Assembly: GCA_033557465.1 (NCBI GenBank)
Contig: CM066039.1
Location: 49,815,788-49,879,787 of the forward strand
Length of the DNA: 64,000 bases
Direction of reading: 5' to 3'
DNA from: Ichthyophis bannanicus
Taxonomy: Eukaryota > Chordata > Amphibia > Gymnophiona > Ichthyophiidae
In this document: piece by piece, positions 42,238 through 53,400 of the stretch
Numbering within the stretch: position 1 is the first letter of the stretch
Layout of the letters: each line of letters begins with the position of its first letter
The notes under the pieces: generated by a model
Told to the model about the DNA's origin: nothing
The model's database searches: none
Seen by the model: the letters and a program-made list of their open reading frames with translations, nothing else
Translations under genes and position numbers: made by a program

Positions 42238-43180
42238 TAGTAACATAGTATATGATGGCAGATAAAGACCAGCATGGTCCATCTAGTCTGCCCAGCAAGA
42301 TGGCAAGAGTAGGTGCACCTGCCGCTCCGTGCAGGTCACCCCTCCCCAAGTCTTTGTTTAGGGGTATACCCACCGCTCCGTGTAGGTCACCCCTATTTGT
42401 TCAAATATAAAAGACAGTTATGTTTATTTTGATTTTATCCTCTTGCTGTAAAGGGATCCACTGTGTCTCTCCCATGCCATTTTGAATTCTCTCACTGTAT
42501 TTGCCCCACCACTTCCATTTGGAGGGCATTCCAAGCGTCCACCACCCTTTCATTGAAAAAGTATTTCTTGATATTGCCTTTCATTTTATCCCCTTGCAGT
42601 TTCATGTTATGTCCTCTAGTTTTACAGCTTCCATGTCTTTGGAAGAGGTTTGTTTGTTCATTAATACTCTAAGTATTTAAAGGTCTGAATCATATTTCCC
42701 TTGTCCCTCCTCTCCTCCAGAGTGTAGATATTTAGGTCTTAAAGTCTCTTCTCATAAGGCTTCTGACGCAGGCTCCAAATCATTTTGGTCGCCTTCCTCC
42801 GAACTGCTTCCAGCCTTTTTATATCCTTTGCAAGATACGGTCTCCAAAACTGAACACAATATTCCAAGTGAGTCCTCACCAGCAACTTGTACAGTGGCAT
42901 AAGTACCTCTTCCTTTCTGCTGGTAATTCCTCTTTGTATGCAACCCAACATCCTCCTGGCCTTTGCCACCACCTTGTCGCACTGTTTCGCTACCTTGAGA
43001 TCCTCAGAAACAATCACTCCGAGGTCCTTCTCCTGGTCTGTGCACACCAACCTCTCGTCTCCTATCACATGCAATTATCTTGGATTTCTGCTACCCAAGT
43101 GCATGACCCTGCACGTCTTCACATTAAATCTTAACTGCCAAGCATTAGAATATTGCTGTATCCATAGAGTGCCAGCCATC
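42238..43180 (-). mobile_element. CR1 LINE fragment of a second subfamily
   Basis: The antisense 3' end is tagtaacatagtatatgatg, followed by 'catctagtctgcccagcaag'. The minus frame 42739-43074 reads TDQEKDLGVIVSEDL, CIQRGITSRKEEVLMPLYK and RTHLEYCVQFWRPYLAKDIK. It differs clearly in protein and 3' UTR from the ACATAAGA-type CR1 copies. A 22-bp phrase (ccgctccgtgcaggtcaccc) is duplicated about 50 bp apart in its 3' UTR. Confidence 0.85.
42739..43074 (-). pseudogene. CR1 (second subfamily) ORF2 C-terminal fragment
   Basis: 111 codons covering the RT thumb and start of the C-terminal domain. It starts after the catalytic site because of 5' truncation and ends at a stop/frameshift after QKPYEKRL. 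Confidence 0.8.
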
Positions 43181-44384
43181 ATCGGTGTCCACCTATATTC
43201 AACATTGGCATCGAGCACTTGAAAGCCAGAGCCAGTCTTCTGAAAACAAAACGCTGACCACAGTGTTTAAATATCAGGCCAGTCATGTTTAGGGCTGCAC
43301 ACAGCAGCCAGCGCACTGATCCATTGACTCCATGGATCAGTGTCTCTCCTTGTCTGTAATTAATGCTAACAGACATTTTTCCTGGAGGGCAGTGAAGCAA
43401 TGGCTTCATGGCACGTCTGTGTAATGCCGGTGTACCTTGCAATAAAGCACGGAAACTCAATTTAAAAATCCAGCCAGGAGCTGTGAATTAAATGCCAATT
43501 GAAAATGTGTCTGGGTAGGAATTAGTCCATGAATAGCAGGTCACTTGTGGAGGGGAAGAGGAGGGAGGTTGAAGGAATATAAAATTTTACAGGAGAGCCA
43601 TATAAATATAGCACCTGAGTGGATAATGATGGAATGTCCAAGTACACCAAAAAGCTGTAATGCAGACACCTAGTTGAGTGGTTGCTCTGGGTTCGTAAGC
43701 ATAAAATTATGGCTCTGAAAATGTTGTTCCCCTCCACATAGTATGTATGGTAGTTATGTGCTGCCGCTGCAGTGTCTTCACAGCGAGTCGGTAATGAAAC
43801 GCTACTGACTGCTTCCTCCTAGCAGGAATCAACATGGAAATCAGGAGCTGTAAATATTTCTGATTCACATCATGGCTCCTTTGCTTTGCATAAGACATTC
43901 AGAGTTTAGCAATAAGGCAAATCAAAGTAGAGAGTCCTCAGGCTGCTGGCAGAACTGACAGAAAGGGCACGTGAAATAACATCCTCCCAATGGAAGAGGC
44001 GATGTGTAAACCTGGAGAGGCACAAAGGACGTTTGGAGAGGATGAAACGTCCAATTGCTCGGGAAGATAATTAGGCTTAGTCTGTTCCAGACTCCTCGGG
44101 GAATTATAGGCTCCAATTAAATTTGAGATCTTTAAACAATTCTGGTGGTTGAATATAGGAAAGGATTGGAAGGACCTTGATGTAGTGAAATCCTTTAGTA
44201 CCAGCAGAATCCAAGACAAAGTCTCAGCCTGACCAAGGATCTTTTTATGAATAATGGGGCAAACCAAGAGAGAGTCCATCCCTCAAATACTGAGTGAAAG
44301 GCAGGACAGGATTAACCCTTTGTGGGCCCTAGGCTCGCAAGCAAGTTGAGTCCCCCATTCTAACACAGAAAATATGGCCTATCT
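43181..44384. other. no gene seen
   Basis: Anonymous sequence. Minus-strand frames up to 113 codons (43.94-44.28 kb) show no domain. Confidence 0.45.
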
Positions 44385-44555
44385 CGTCTGCCCCTCCTTA
44401 AAAACTATAACGTTTTACAAGCCCATCCTCTTCCTCAGAGATCCTCTGTATTTGTTCCATGCTTTTATGAATAAAGATACAATTCCCACCTCCACTGGGA
44501 GACTGTTCCATGCATCAACCACCCTTTTCGTAATATAAATACATTTTAATACTCC
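44385..44555 (-). mobile_element. CR1 3'-UTR fragment (second subfamily)
   Basis: The phrases 'ctatctcgtctgcccctcc', 'cacctccactgggagactgt' and 'catgcatcaaccaccctttt' parallel the 42.24-42.56 kb fragment. Diverged and short. Confidence 0.6.
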
Positions 44556-44698
44556 CACAAACGGGGCCCCACATATTTCTGACTACAGAGGAAAATTTGC
44601 AAGTGAGGAAGCAGCAGGCAGGAAGAACTGTTCCCTGATTTCCTCTCAGCTAGAGGATGTGGGAACAATAAACAGACCACTATGAGCAGCAGTGGCTC

Positions 44699-44729
44699 AC
44701 GTCTCCCCCTCCCCCTCCCCCTCCCCCTG
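44699..44729. repeat. (CCCCCT)n microsatellite
   Basis: About five copies of a 6-bp cccctc unit. Confidence 0.85.
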
Positions 44730-45060
44730 CCAATTCTATCTGCCAGCTGCGGGCTTACCAAGGCAAAAATGTGCCTTGGAAGCCATTGACTTACACATCC
44801 GAGAGCGCCCTCCTAAACACTTGGGCGCTGGGCACCTTTCTAGTTTGCCTATGCCTTAAGTCTGCCCTAGGGATAGGGACACATCAAGGAGAGAATCCAC
44901 CTCTCAAATACTGATCGGCACACATCAGTGAGAGAACAGGGATGAAATGAAATGAAAAATGCAATGAAAACGAGTTTGCTTCATTTCCTTTCATGTCAAA
45001 AAGAATCACAAAACAAAAACCAATGAAATTCATAGTTTCTTTGTTCTGTCTCATTTTGGC

Positions 45061-45250
45061 AGTGGAGGAGTAGCCTAGTGGTTAGAGCAATGGCCTTAGC
45101 ACCGTGGAGATCTGGGTTCAATTCCCACTGGTACACCTTGGGCAAGTCACTTTATCCCCCATTGCCTAGGAAGAAAAGGCCTGGCAATCTACTTCTGGTG
45201 ATACATTCCCAAGAATACCCAGAGGCAGCTGGTCACCAACAGCACTAAAA
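45061..45250 (+). mobile_element. tRNA-derived SINE (CORE/MIR-like)
   Basis: A-box-like tagcctagtggttagagc, B box gggttcaattccc about 30 bp on, then 'ccttgggcaagtcacttta', the phrase shared by MIR/CORE-type SINEs. It ends in an A-rich stretch near 45,250. The polymerase III promoter is internal (A and B boxes). Confidence 0.8.
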
Positions 45251-46127
45251 AAAATAATCATTTTAGCAAGTGTTATATGCAAATGACATTGCTTTAAAAA
45301 CAGTGAAATAAAAAAAAATTGAACAAAATGAAATAAAGAATATGAAACAAAAAGAAAAGTGAGCAGTGTGCATACCCCTAGGAAAGAATCCGTCCCTCCA
45401 ATACTGAATTATAGGGGATACCAAGGAAAGAATGTTTATGAAATCCGCTTATCAACCAAGGTACCTCTCTCCTCCCCTACTCCCAAGGAATGCGCCCCCA
45501 CCACACCACATCCCTTTCAAACCAAGAAACTCAGTGCTTCGTCCTGTTGTCCTGAATGCTTTCCTTTCCAGTAGCATTATAGATCTCTAGTTCCTGTACC
45601 ACTAAGGCTGCAGCTAGAATTCAGTAATTTACTAATAAAATTCCCGCTGTGAAGTATACTGTGAATATAATAGAGTAGCAAGAAGGACAGAAATATATTA
45701 ACCAAAAAAAGAGGATTCGATACCTGCCACACTAAGAGATAAAATGTTACCTGCTCCGAGTATCTAAAGCAAAACCTGTCTTCCAGTTGTACGTTTTCCT
45801 CTCCATCACGCTCACTCCTCTCCCTGCTTCTCCCTACGTCTCTGTTTTCTCCTGCCCCTATCTCCTTTTCTCTCTTTCAGGAATCAGGGCTCTCTTTTTT
45901 CTGTCCTCTTCATCTAACTCTCTCCTCCCATGGCTTACCTTCTCTATTGGTCTCTTCTTTATCCTTCAGTTTCCTTACTTGCCCCTTCCTTTTACTGTCT
46001 TTCTGTTTTCTCTCTCTCTTCTCCTAATACAAAATAAAAATATATGAAGGCCACTAAGGTCACCTAGGAGCCCTCTAACTAAAACATGTTAAGCACTTAA
46101 AGTTGGAATTAGTGCATGACCATGCTA
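45251..46127. other. no gene; polypyrimidine stretch at 45.78-46.02 kb
   Basis: A strongly C/T-biased stretch about 240 bp long yields a spurious hydrophobic frame (45787-46047). The remainder is AT-rich and anonymous. Confidence 0.5.
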
Positions 46128-47165
46128 ATAATTAACATTTATTGATTTAGCTGTTTTTATATACTGCTTTATCAACATGTCAAAATGGTCCACATGTTAT
46201 CAAAGCGAGCAAAATTTAAGGTACATTGAACGAGTTGAAATAAACATAAAAGTGACAATATAAATACAGGAGCGAACAAACCATAGGTCAACCAGTTGAA
46301 CTATATACATCATGTGAGATGTGCTGAAAACATAAATATCTATAGATGAGAGGGGGGTATGATAAGTGCAAATTGTCTAGGAGGACTAACAGTGCAGGGA
46401 GGTATAGTCATCTGTGTTAGGTGATATTTCCACCAAAGTGCTCGATGAGAAGGTATGTTTTCAACTTTCTGCAGAATTCGTGAAGATCGTGCATGGCCCG
46501 GAGGATATCTGGCAGCGCATTCCATAAGCTTGGGGCGTAGAATGAGAATGCTCTGTTTGATGTGATGTGAGTGCGCTTCCTGTTAAATGGGAGAATGGTT
46601 AGGGTGAATTGCATATTGGCTCTCCATGGTCTGTCATCATGTCTTCTGAATTAGCAATTGTAAGTATTCTAAGGAAAGGTGGTGGTATACTTTAAAGATG
46701 GTGAGCAGAGCCTTGTATTTTGTACGGGTCATGGGAAGCTAGTGTAGGGCTTTGAGAACCGGGGTTATATGCTCATGTATAGATGCTCCATGAAGGATCT
46801 GGGTAGCAGTGTTCTGTGCAAGTTGTAGAGGATGGATTGTGTATTCTGGTAAGCCTTGAAGGATGATGTTATGGTAGTCTAAGTGGGGGAGTACCAAGGC
46901 CTGGAATACTGTGTTGAAATCCTGGGTGTCGACCAAAGGTCGCAGACCCTTGACTGTCTTTATTTTGTGGTATGTAATGGTATTGCTGCTATATGGCTAC
47001 AGTGTTAGTACCTGGTCCAGAGTTACTCCCAAGTAGCGTACTTGTGATTTGACTTGCAGCTGTGCTCCTAGTGTCTTTAAGTGCATTGGTGGAATAAAGA
47101 TCGTGGCTTTGGTGATATGGAAGACCTCATTTCTTTGGTGATTCACGGTTAGGTTGTGTCTTAAC
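46128..47165 (-). mobile_element. L2-type LINE fragment (RT C-terminal half and 3' end)
   Basis: The antisense 3' end is 'tttatatactgctttatcaac' at about 46.15 kb. Minus-strand pieces read, from 47.17 kb down, NHQRNEVFHITKA, RYLGVTLDQ, LVLPHLDYHNIILQGLPEY, QNTATQILHGA, SFYAPSLWNALPDILRAMH and RKLKTYLLIEHF. It is 5'-truncated in the palm and has many breaks. Confidence 0.75.
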
Positions 47166-47186
47166 ATAGGACCCAATATTTACAAA

Positions 47187-47537
47187 AAGTTGATGGGCTG
47201 ATATTCAAAGCCCTATCTGGTTGGCTTTGAAATACGTCTGTGGCTGGAGCGAGGGCAGTGTGACCACTATCTGGATAAGTGTTAACCTTGGTCAGATAGC
47301 AGTGATTTTCAGCCAGCACTTATCCGCAAAGCAAAGGCCACCTGAAAAGCAGGCCTAACTTGCTATCCAAATAAGTGTCAGTTGAAAATAGCTACTATCT
47401 GCATAAGGTCAGCACTTATCTGGATATTCAGTGGCAGACACTATCCTAATACTGCTGTTGAATATCCAGATATATTGGCAGCACTGTGGCCACCAGACAG
47501 CCCGTCGAATATTGGGATTTTTGAAAATCAGCCCCTG
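47187..47537. mobile_element. MITE with imperfect TIRs, about 350 bp
   Basis: Left end gggctgatattcaaagcc; right end ttgaaaatcagcccc is its near inverse. The interior repeats 'tatctgg', 'cagcacttatc' and 'ggatattcagtgg'. No TSD is clear. Related to the fragment at 0.46-1.08 kb. Confidence 0.6.
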
Positions 47538-47644
47538 AACTCCAAAATCTAGGTTCCTAAATTAGGATCATAAATGTGTTCCCTTTTTTCAACCAGCCTA
47601 GGTTTTCAGTTGTAAATTCATCTTAATTTAGTAGCTTAAAGCTA

Positions 47645-47910
47645 CGGAGTAGATTCTGACCCACGTTTAGGGTTGGACGTATATCCCCACTAAATGCCAG
47701 GATGCCGATTCCACCCACAGATCTCCCCACATGTACAGCAGAGATATGCAGGGAGCTATGTACAGGGGTGGAGGGGGCGAGCCAAGAGAGGAATGAGGGC
47801 GGGCCAGAAGCGTGACCCCTACCCCGGACGTACAGGGACATCCGGGGTCGGCAATTTGGACAGGGGACTTATTTCACCTTGGAGGTGGAATAAGTCTCCC
47901 TAGATAGCAG
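47645..47910. mobile_element. MITE fragment related to the ggtcattctg family
   Basis: gattctgacccacgttt followed by 'ttggacgtatatccccacta' and 'ccccggacgtacagggacat' shares phrases with the 62.27-62.5 kb MITE (there in the opposite order). The terminus is degraded. Confidence 0.4.
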
Positions 47911-47994
47911 CCAATGCTCGCTCCGGGCAGGGAAAAGGAGGTAATGGGATACAGGGGGTTCCTCACAGCCCAACACTTATTGGTTACATTTCAT

Positions 47995-48300
47995 ACCCAG
48001 CAGAGAGCTTGTAGTTTAAATGTAATAGTCACTCAGGGCCTAATATTAGCAAAGTACTTTTAGTTTAAATTTAAAACACAGAAGAAAGCTTTCTGGTTAA
48101 ATTTGGAACCCAGCAGAGAGCTTGTAGTTTAAATTTAATAGTCACTCGGGGCCTAGTATCAGCAAAGTACTTTTAGTTTAAATTTAAAACACAGAAGAGA
48201 GCTTTCTGGTTAAATTTAGAACCCAGCAGAGAGCTTGTAGTTTACATTTCATAATAAGTCAGAGCCTAGCAGCAGCAAAGAGCTGTAATTTAAATCAAAT
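47995..48300 (+). promoter_or_regulatory. CR1 5' UTR tandem array, 113-bp units (copy B)
   Basis: cagagagctt starts at 48001, 48114 and 48227, exactly 113 bp apart. Each unit continues 'gtagtttaaat', 'agcaaagtacttttagttta', 'cacagaaga' and 'ctttctggttaaat'. A further degenerate partial unit follows near 48,265. Likely internal promoter monomers. Confidence 0.85.
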
Positions 48301-48843
48301 CAGAATATAGCTTAGCATAAAAGGCAAAACAGGGTCAGTACTCTTTGAGCAACAAATAAAGTCTTCTAGAGACCTTTACAAAGAGGCCTTCTACCTAGGG
48401 GGCAAAAGTCCTGTGAAACTTTTTCAATAGGTATTAACACCAGGTGTCAGGTCAAAAGGCCATTTTGAAAGACTCCTTCTATCCAAGCAAGGACTGTTAA
48501 TCACCCAGGAAGTTGGTCACAGCTTACTTAAGCAGCACAGGACAGGGTACTCTGTAGCAGCCCTCTTTTAATAAGTGTTATTTCCCTTCCTCCCTCCCCA
48601 ACACCCACCCACCCCTGGGATAATAGTAGCTTTATAGGTACTTACACATCTTAAAGGAAAGGAAGTACTCTCAGGTGAAGCTCGTTATCCAAATCAGTCA
48701 TACACTAAGGAGCTGAGATTAATTAAGCTTCAGGTGAACAAGGTATATTAAACGTATTAGGTACAGTTTTATTAGTATAAATATCCATAGCAACCCTTAG
48801 TAAGTAAAGAACTTAAAGATCTAAACAGAAGCTTAAAACTAAG

Positions 48844-49764
48844 ATGCAGACAGCAGTCCAGCAGCGAGATGGGTGCTTTCCAGTCTTTTGCACTGAGTGT
48901 CACATGTATGATTTTCTCCCAGTTGGTGAGAGGTCTTATGTGTGCACTAGGTGCAAGGAGCTCTTTGTTCTCAGGGAATGAGTCCATTCTCTAGAGGCTA
49001 GAGTAGCAGACTTGGAAAACATAAGAAAGACAGAGAGGTACATAGACGAGACCTACAGGGATATAGTCCTTAAGTCCCACCTCCAGTCTGGCAGCATCCC
49101 CGTTGCCATGGAGGAGAGAGGTCACGTGACAGGAGAGCATCACCCTGGTGTGACAGGAAGTGATACTGTAACTAGGACCTGTCCTCCAGGTGATGTAAAA
49201 CCCTCTCATACTGAGGAAGTTTCTCCAGGGCTATATGCCCAAGAGGGAAAGGTTAGGACAGCCGTTATAGTTGGTGATTCGATCATTAGGCATGTAGATA
49301 GCTGGGTGGCTGGTGGACGTAAGGATCACCTGGTAACATGCCTGCCTGGTGCGAAGGTAGTGGACCTCAAACACCACCTAGGTAAGGTCTTAGATAGTGC
49401 TGGGGAGGAGTCTGCTGTCTTGGTACATGTCGGTACCAATGACATAGGAAAATATGGTAGGGAGGTTCTGGAGGCTAAATTTAGGCTTTTAGATAGGAAG
49501 TTGAAATCCAGAACGTCCAGGGTAGCATTCTCCGAAATGCTTCCCGTTCCACGTGCAGGACCCAAAAGGCAGGCAGAGCTCCGGAGTCTCAATGCGTGGA
49601 TGAGACAATGGTGCAGAGATGAGGGTTTTGGATTTGTTAGGAACTGGGGAACATTCTGGGGAAAGGAGGGGCTCTTCCGAAGGGATGAGCTTCACCTTAA
49701 CCAGGATGGAACCAGGCTGCTGGCATTAACCTTTAAAAAGGAGAAAGAGCAGCTTTTAAACTAG
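48844..49764 (+). pseudogene. CR1 ORF1: zinc-finger plus SGNH esterase-like protein (copy B)
   Basis: The ATG at 48844 matches copy A. CxxC pairs FCTEC and VCTRC lie at residues about 16-40. A TGA at 48979 falls in the coiled-coil stretch where copy A has Arg. After it the frame is open to 49764: VIVGDSIIRHVDSW (nucleophile Ser), LVHVGTNDIGKY (Asn), and RRDELHLNQDG (the Asp-x-x-His block that copy A has lost). So this copy has a complete esterase domain behind one stop. CR1 ORF1 proteins probably bind the RNA; the substrate of the esterase is unknown. Confidence 0.85.
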
Positions 49765-49799
49765 ATAATAGGGGAAAGCTGACAGTCGCCCAAGAGCAG

Positions 49800-51890
49800 A
49801 TGGTTCGGAAGAATGTATCCTTGAAGGATACTACCAAAAGCAGAGAGGTTCCAAAAAAGAGTAAAGGAGCCCAAATGCTCTCGAGTATGGAGCAGACAGA
49901 GCTTAAAGATCCCAAATTACCCATGTCTACCAATAGCCAAATTAATATGAATAAAATACAGTCTCTAAAATGCTTGTATGCAAATGCTAGAAGTCTAAAA
50001 AATAAGATAGGAAAGTTAGAATATATAGCACTAAATGAGAGGTTAGATATGATTGGAATATCAGAGACATGGTGGAAGGAGGGCAACCAGTGGGACACTG
50101 TGATACCTGGGTACAAACTATATCGTAATGATAGAGCTGATCAAATTGGTGGAGGGGTTGCGCTCTATGTTAGAGAGGGCATTGAGTCAGAAAGGATTAA
50201 AGTTTTGCAGGAAACAAAATTTGCTGTAGAATCTCTATGGATTGAAATTCCATGTAAAAAGGGGAAGGCGATAGCGGAGAGACTGAATGAATTCTTTGCT
50301 TCGGTCTTTACTAAGGAAGATGTAGGGAGGTTACCCATGACTGAAGTGGTATTTAAAGATGCAGAAGAATTGAAGGAAATATTGATACATTAGGAAGATG
50401 TATTACAACTATTAGAAAACTGACGAGTAGCAAATCAGCTGGGCCAGATGGTATACATCCAAGGGTGTTGAAAGAACTGAAATATGAGATTGCAGACCTG
50501 CTATTAGTAATCTGTGAATTTTCATTAAAATCATCTGTAATACCTGAAGACTGGAGGATCGCCAATGTAACGCCAATTTTTAAAAAGGGTTCCAGGGGTG
50601 ATCCGGGAAACTACAGACCGGTGAGCCTGACGTCAGTACCGGGAAAAATGGTAGAAACCATCATAAAGAACAAAATTACTCAGCATGTAGATAGTCATGG
50701 TTTAATGGGAGACAGCCAACATGGCTTTAGACAAGGAAGATCTTGTCTTACTAATCTGTTATGTTTTTTTGAAGTTGTGAATAAACAGGTGGGAAAAGGT
50801 GAGTCGGTTGATATAGTGTATCTGGACTTTCAGAAAGCCTTTGACAAGGTCCGTCATCAGAGACTTTTGGCAAAACTAAAGAGTCATGGGATAGGAGGCA
50901 GTGTACTATTGTGGATCAGGAACTGGTTAAAAGATAGAAAACAGAGGGTAGGGCTAAATGGCCAATTTTCCCAATGGAGAAAGGTGAATAGTGGTGTACC
51001 TCAGGGATCTGTACTGAGTCCGCTGCTTTTTGACATATTCATAAATGACCTGGAAAGGGGAATAACGAGTGAGGTTATCAAATTTGCATATGACACAAAA
51101 CTATTTAAAGTTGTTAACACCTAAGAGGATTGTGGAAAATTGCAAGAAGGTCTTGATAAATTGGAAGACTGGACATCAAAATGGCAGATGAAATTTAATG
51201 TGGACAAGTGCAAAGTTATGCACCTAGGGAAGAACAACCCAAACTATGGTTACACGATGCAAGGTTCCACATTAGGAACCACCACCCAGGAAAAAGATTT
51301 AGGCGTCATTATGGATAACATGTTAAAACCCTCGGCCCAGTGTGCAGCGGCGGCCAAGAGAGCAAATAGAATGCTAGGTATCATAAGGAAAGGAATGGAA
51401 AATAAAACAAAAGATATTATAATGCTTCTATATCGTTCCATGGTGAGACCGCACCTTGAATATTGTGTGCAATTCTGGTCGCCATATCTTAAAAAGGATA
51501 TAGTTTTATTAGAAAAGGTTCAGAGAAGAGCCACCAAAATGGTAAAGGGGATGGAAGGATACTCCTATGAAGAAAGGCTAAAAAGGTTAGGGCTCTTTAG
51601 CCTGGAGAAGTGACGGCTGAGAGGAGATATGATAGAAGTCTATAAATGAATGAACGGAGTGGAACGGGTAAACGTAGATCGATTGTTTACGTTATCAGAA
51701 TATAGAAAGACTAGAGGACATGCAATGAAGCTACAGGGTAAACTATTTAAGACTAATAAAAGAAAATATTTTTTCACTCAACATGTAATCAAACTCTGGT
51801 ATTTGTTACCAGAGGATGTAGTAAAGGCTGTTAGTGTAGTTGGGTTTAAAAAGGTTTGGACAAGTTCCTGGAGGAAAGGTCCATAAACCA
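49800..51890 (+). pseudogene. CR1 ORF2 with internal deletion (copy B)
   Basis: Frame 49800-50393 has GISETWW and ESLWIEIPCKKG of the endonuclease, then jumps directly to the AERLNEFFASVF block of the RT linker. Frame 50465-51124 has the RT: NYRPVSLTS, DFQKAFDKVRH, GVPQGSVLSPLLF and FAYDTKLF. There the catalytic FADD has become FAYD. Frame 51140-51886 has the C-terminal part. It cannot be active: the endonuclease core, GDFN and SDH motifs are deleted and the polymerase Asp is replaced. Confidence 0.85.
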
Positions 51891-52204
51891 TCATTAAGAA
51901 GGGACCCAGGATATCAATGCTTGACCCAGTACAAGCATTGTGGAACCTGTGTCTTTTGGGGATACTGCTAGGTACGTATGACCTAGATTGGCCACTGTTG
52001 GAAACAGGATACTGGGCTTGATGGACCTTGGTGTGACCCAGTATGGCATATCTTATGTTCTTATAACCACGGCAGGCCCGATCAGGGATCACCCTGTTGG
52101 TTCTTCTCCCGTCTCCATGGAAAAAGAGAGCAAATGATCACCATCCTTTGAGAATCTGTTAGCTACTAGAATATGCTGCCAAGGCAGTCTTGAACCTTCT
52201 GTTG

Positions 52205-52330
52205 ACTACCCTGAGTTGGTTTTGTGGTAGTTAATTTAATTTAATTACAACCACTTATAATCCATTTATATAGCCAGTTCTAAGCGGATAACAATAAAAG
52301 TAAGTCTATAAAAGTGATTAATTTTAGCAC
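52205..52330 (-). mobile_element. LINE 3'-end fragment
   Basis: (ttaat)n followed by 'cttataatccatttatatag' and 'ccagttctaagcggataa', the reverse complement of a typical L2-like 3' end with a poly(A)-like tail. Confidence 0.55.
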
Positions 52331-52388
52331 TATGATCCCTCTACACAATAGGTGGGGGAAAAGAGGCAAACTAAAGTGCCCTTTTACT

Positions 52389-52407
52389 AAAGTATGGTAA
52401 AGTTTTG
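52389..52407. repeat. left TSD of the L1/Tx1-type LINE
   Basis: aaagtatggtaaagttttg, repeated exactly at 60215-60233. The first As of the right copy merge with the poly(A) tail. Confidence 0.9.
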
Positions 52408-52551
52408 AGAGGCGGAGCCAGCGGCGATACAGAGTGGCTGCGTAGGAGAAGCTCTCCGGTGGCTGATATAAAATCCTGAGACTATCCCTCTCTCCGGGAC
52501 CCGAAGGTGTCTGTAAAAAAGCTGTTTTGATACCCTGAAAGTAGCGGGGCC

Positions 52552-53400
52552 ATGACTAGCAGCAAACTGACGAAGTTGGACTTCAACTCGAGCCAGACTG
52601 CCGGGACAAAAAAAAGTAAGTCAGACCCGCTCTCCCCACAAAAGATGGCGGCTGTACGGGAGTCAGACGGGATGATGAAGGAGGTCCTAGGCGAGATCAG
52701 GGCGGTGAAAGAGATGGTTGCGGCGAGCGGAGATGTTATGTCCCGGGTGCAAGAAGATCTGCAGGACATGAGGGCGCAGATGGAGAGGCTGTCTAACCGC
52801 CTAGAGAAAATGGATGCCACACTAGCTGTCCACGAGGCCCAAGTTGAGCACTGTCGGAAGTCCCAGAAGCGCATCGAGAGGCTCGAGGCGACTATAGAGG
52901 ATCTTAGTAATTGCAGCAGGCGCAATAATATCAGGATTATAGGGGTTCCAGAGGGAGCGGAAGGCACTAATCTGATTGCGTTCCTAACACAGGCTATCCC
53001 GACGATGCTGCGTTTAAACCTGGTGGGCCCGTTGGAATTTGAGAGAGCACATAGAGTGCCTGCGCACACTGGCCCCCGCAAACAACAGACCAGACCCTTC
53101 ATTTGCTGCATTCTAAGGTTCCAACACGTCTCGCAGATTATGGCAGCGGCTTGGGCGGCCTCGACGGTAACCTATGAGGGCCGCAACGTCTCGTTTTTCC
53201 CTGACTTCTGCAAGGCCACGATTGAAAAAAGGAAGCAGTTTTTGGCACTGAGACCCCGTCTGCAGCATCTCCAAGCAAAATATGGGCTGTTCTACCCTGC
53301 GCGTTTCAAGATAACTATGGACAATCGTACCCGAGCTTTTGAGGATCCAGTGGAGGCAGTTCGGTTTGTGGAGGAGCAGGAAGCATTAGCGATGCAATGA
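52552..53400 (+). CDS. L1-type ORF1 protein (RNA chaperone)
   Basis: 282 codons, intact. Residues about 35-120 are a heptad-like coiled coil (MMKEVLGEIRAVKEMVAAS, then ERLSNRLEKMDATL). At residue about 122 the signature RRNNIRIIGVPEG opens the RRM domain, and the C-terminal domain follows with RPFICCILRF, FPDFCKATIEKRKQF and FYPARFKITMD. The length is in the usual range. It would trimerise, bind the LINE RNA and act in the ribonucleoprotein particle. The ATG has an in-frame upstream leader without another start close by. Confidence 0.9.
   Translation: MTSSKLTKLDFNSSQTAGTKKSKSDPLSPQKMAAVRESDGMMKEVLGEIRAVKEMVAASGDVMSRVQEDLQDMRAQMERLSNRLEKMDATLAVHEAQVEHCRKSQKRIERLEATIEDLSNCSRRNNIRIIGVPEGAEGTNLIAFLTQAIPTMLRLNLVGPLEFERAHRVPAHTGPRKQQTRPFICCILRFQHVSQIMAAAWAASTVTYEGRNVSFFPDFCKATIEKRKQFLALRPRLQHLQAKYGLFYPARFKITMDNRTRAFEDPVEAVRFVEEQEALAMQ

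Larger units (their letters stand above)
47975..52065 (+). mobile_element. CR1 LINE, long copy with internal deletion (copy B)
   Basis: It begins within the 5' UTR tandem array (about 47.98 kb), then has ORF1 (48844-49764), ORF2 (49800-51890) and a 3' UTR ending 'atggcatatcttatgttctt' at about 52,065. Compared with copy A, about 850 bp is missing inside ORF2 (join near 50,264-50,274), removing the end of the endonuclease and the linker. Several stops. Confidence 0.9.

Noticed and set aside
45061..45140. possible tRNA gene
   Set aside because: A and B boxes are present, but there is no acceptor stem and the sequence continues as a CORE/MIR-like SINE body.
45787..46047. hydrophobic 86-codon frame that looks like membrane segments
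   Set aside because: Produced by a polypyrimidine tract (Leu, Phe, Ser, Pro codons only).
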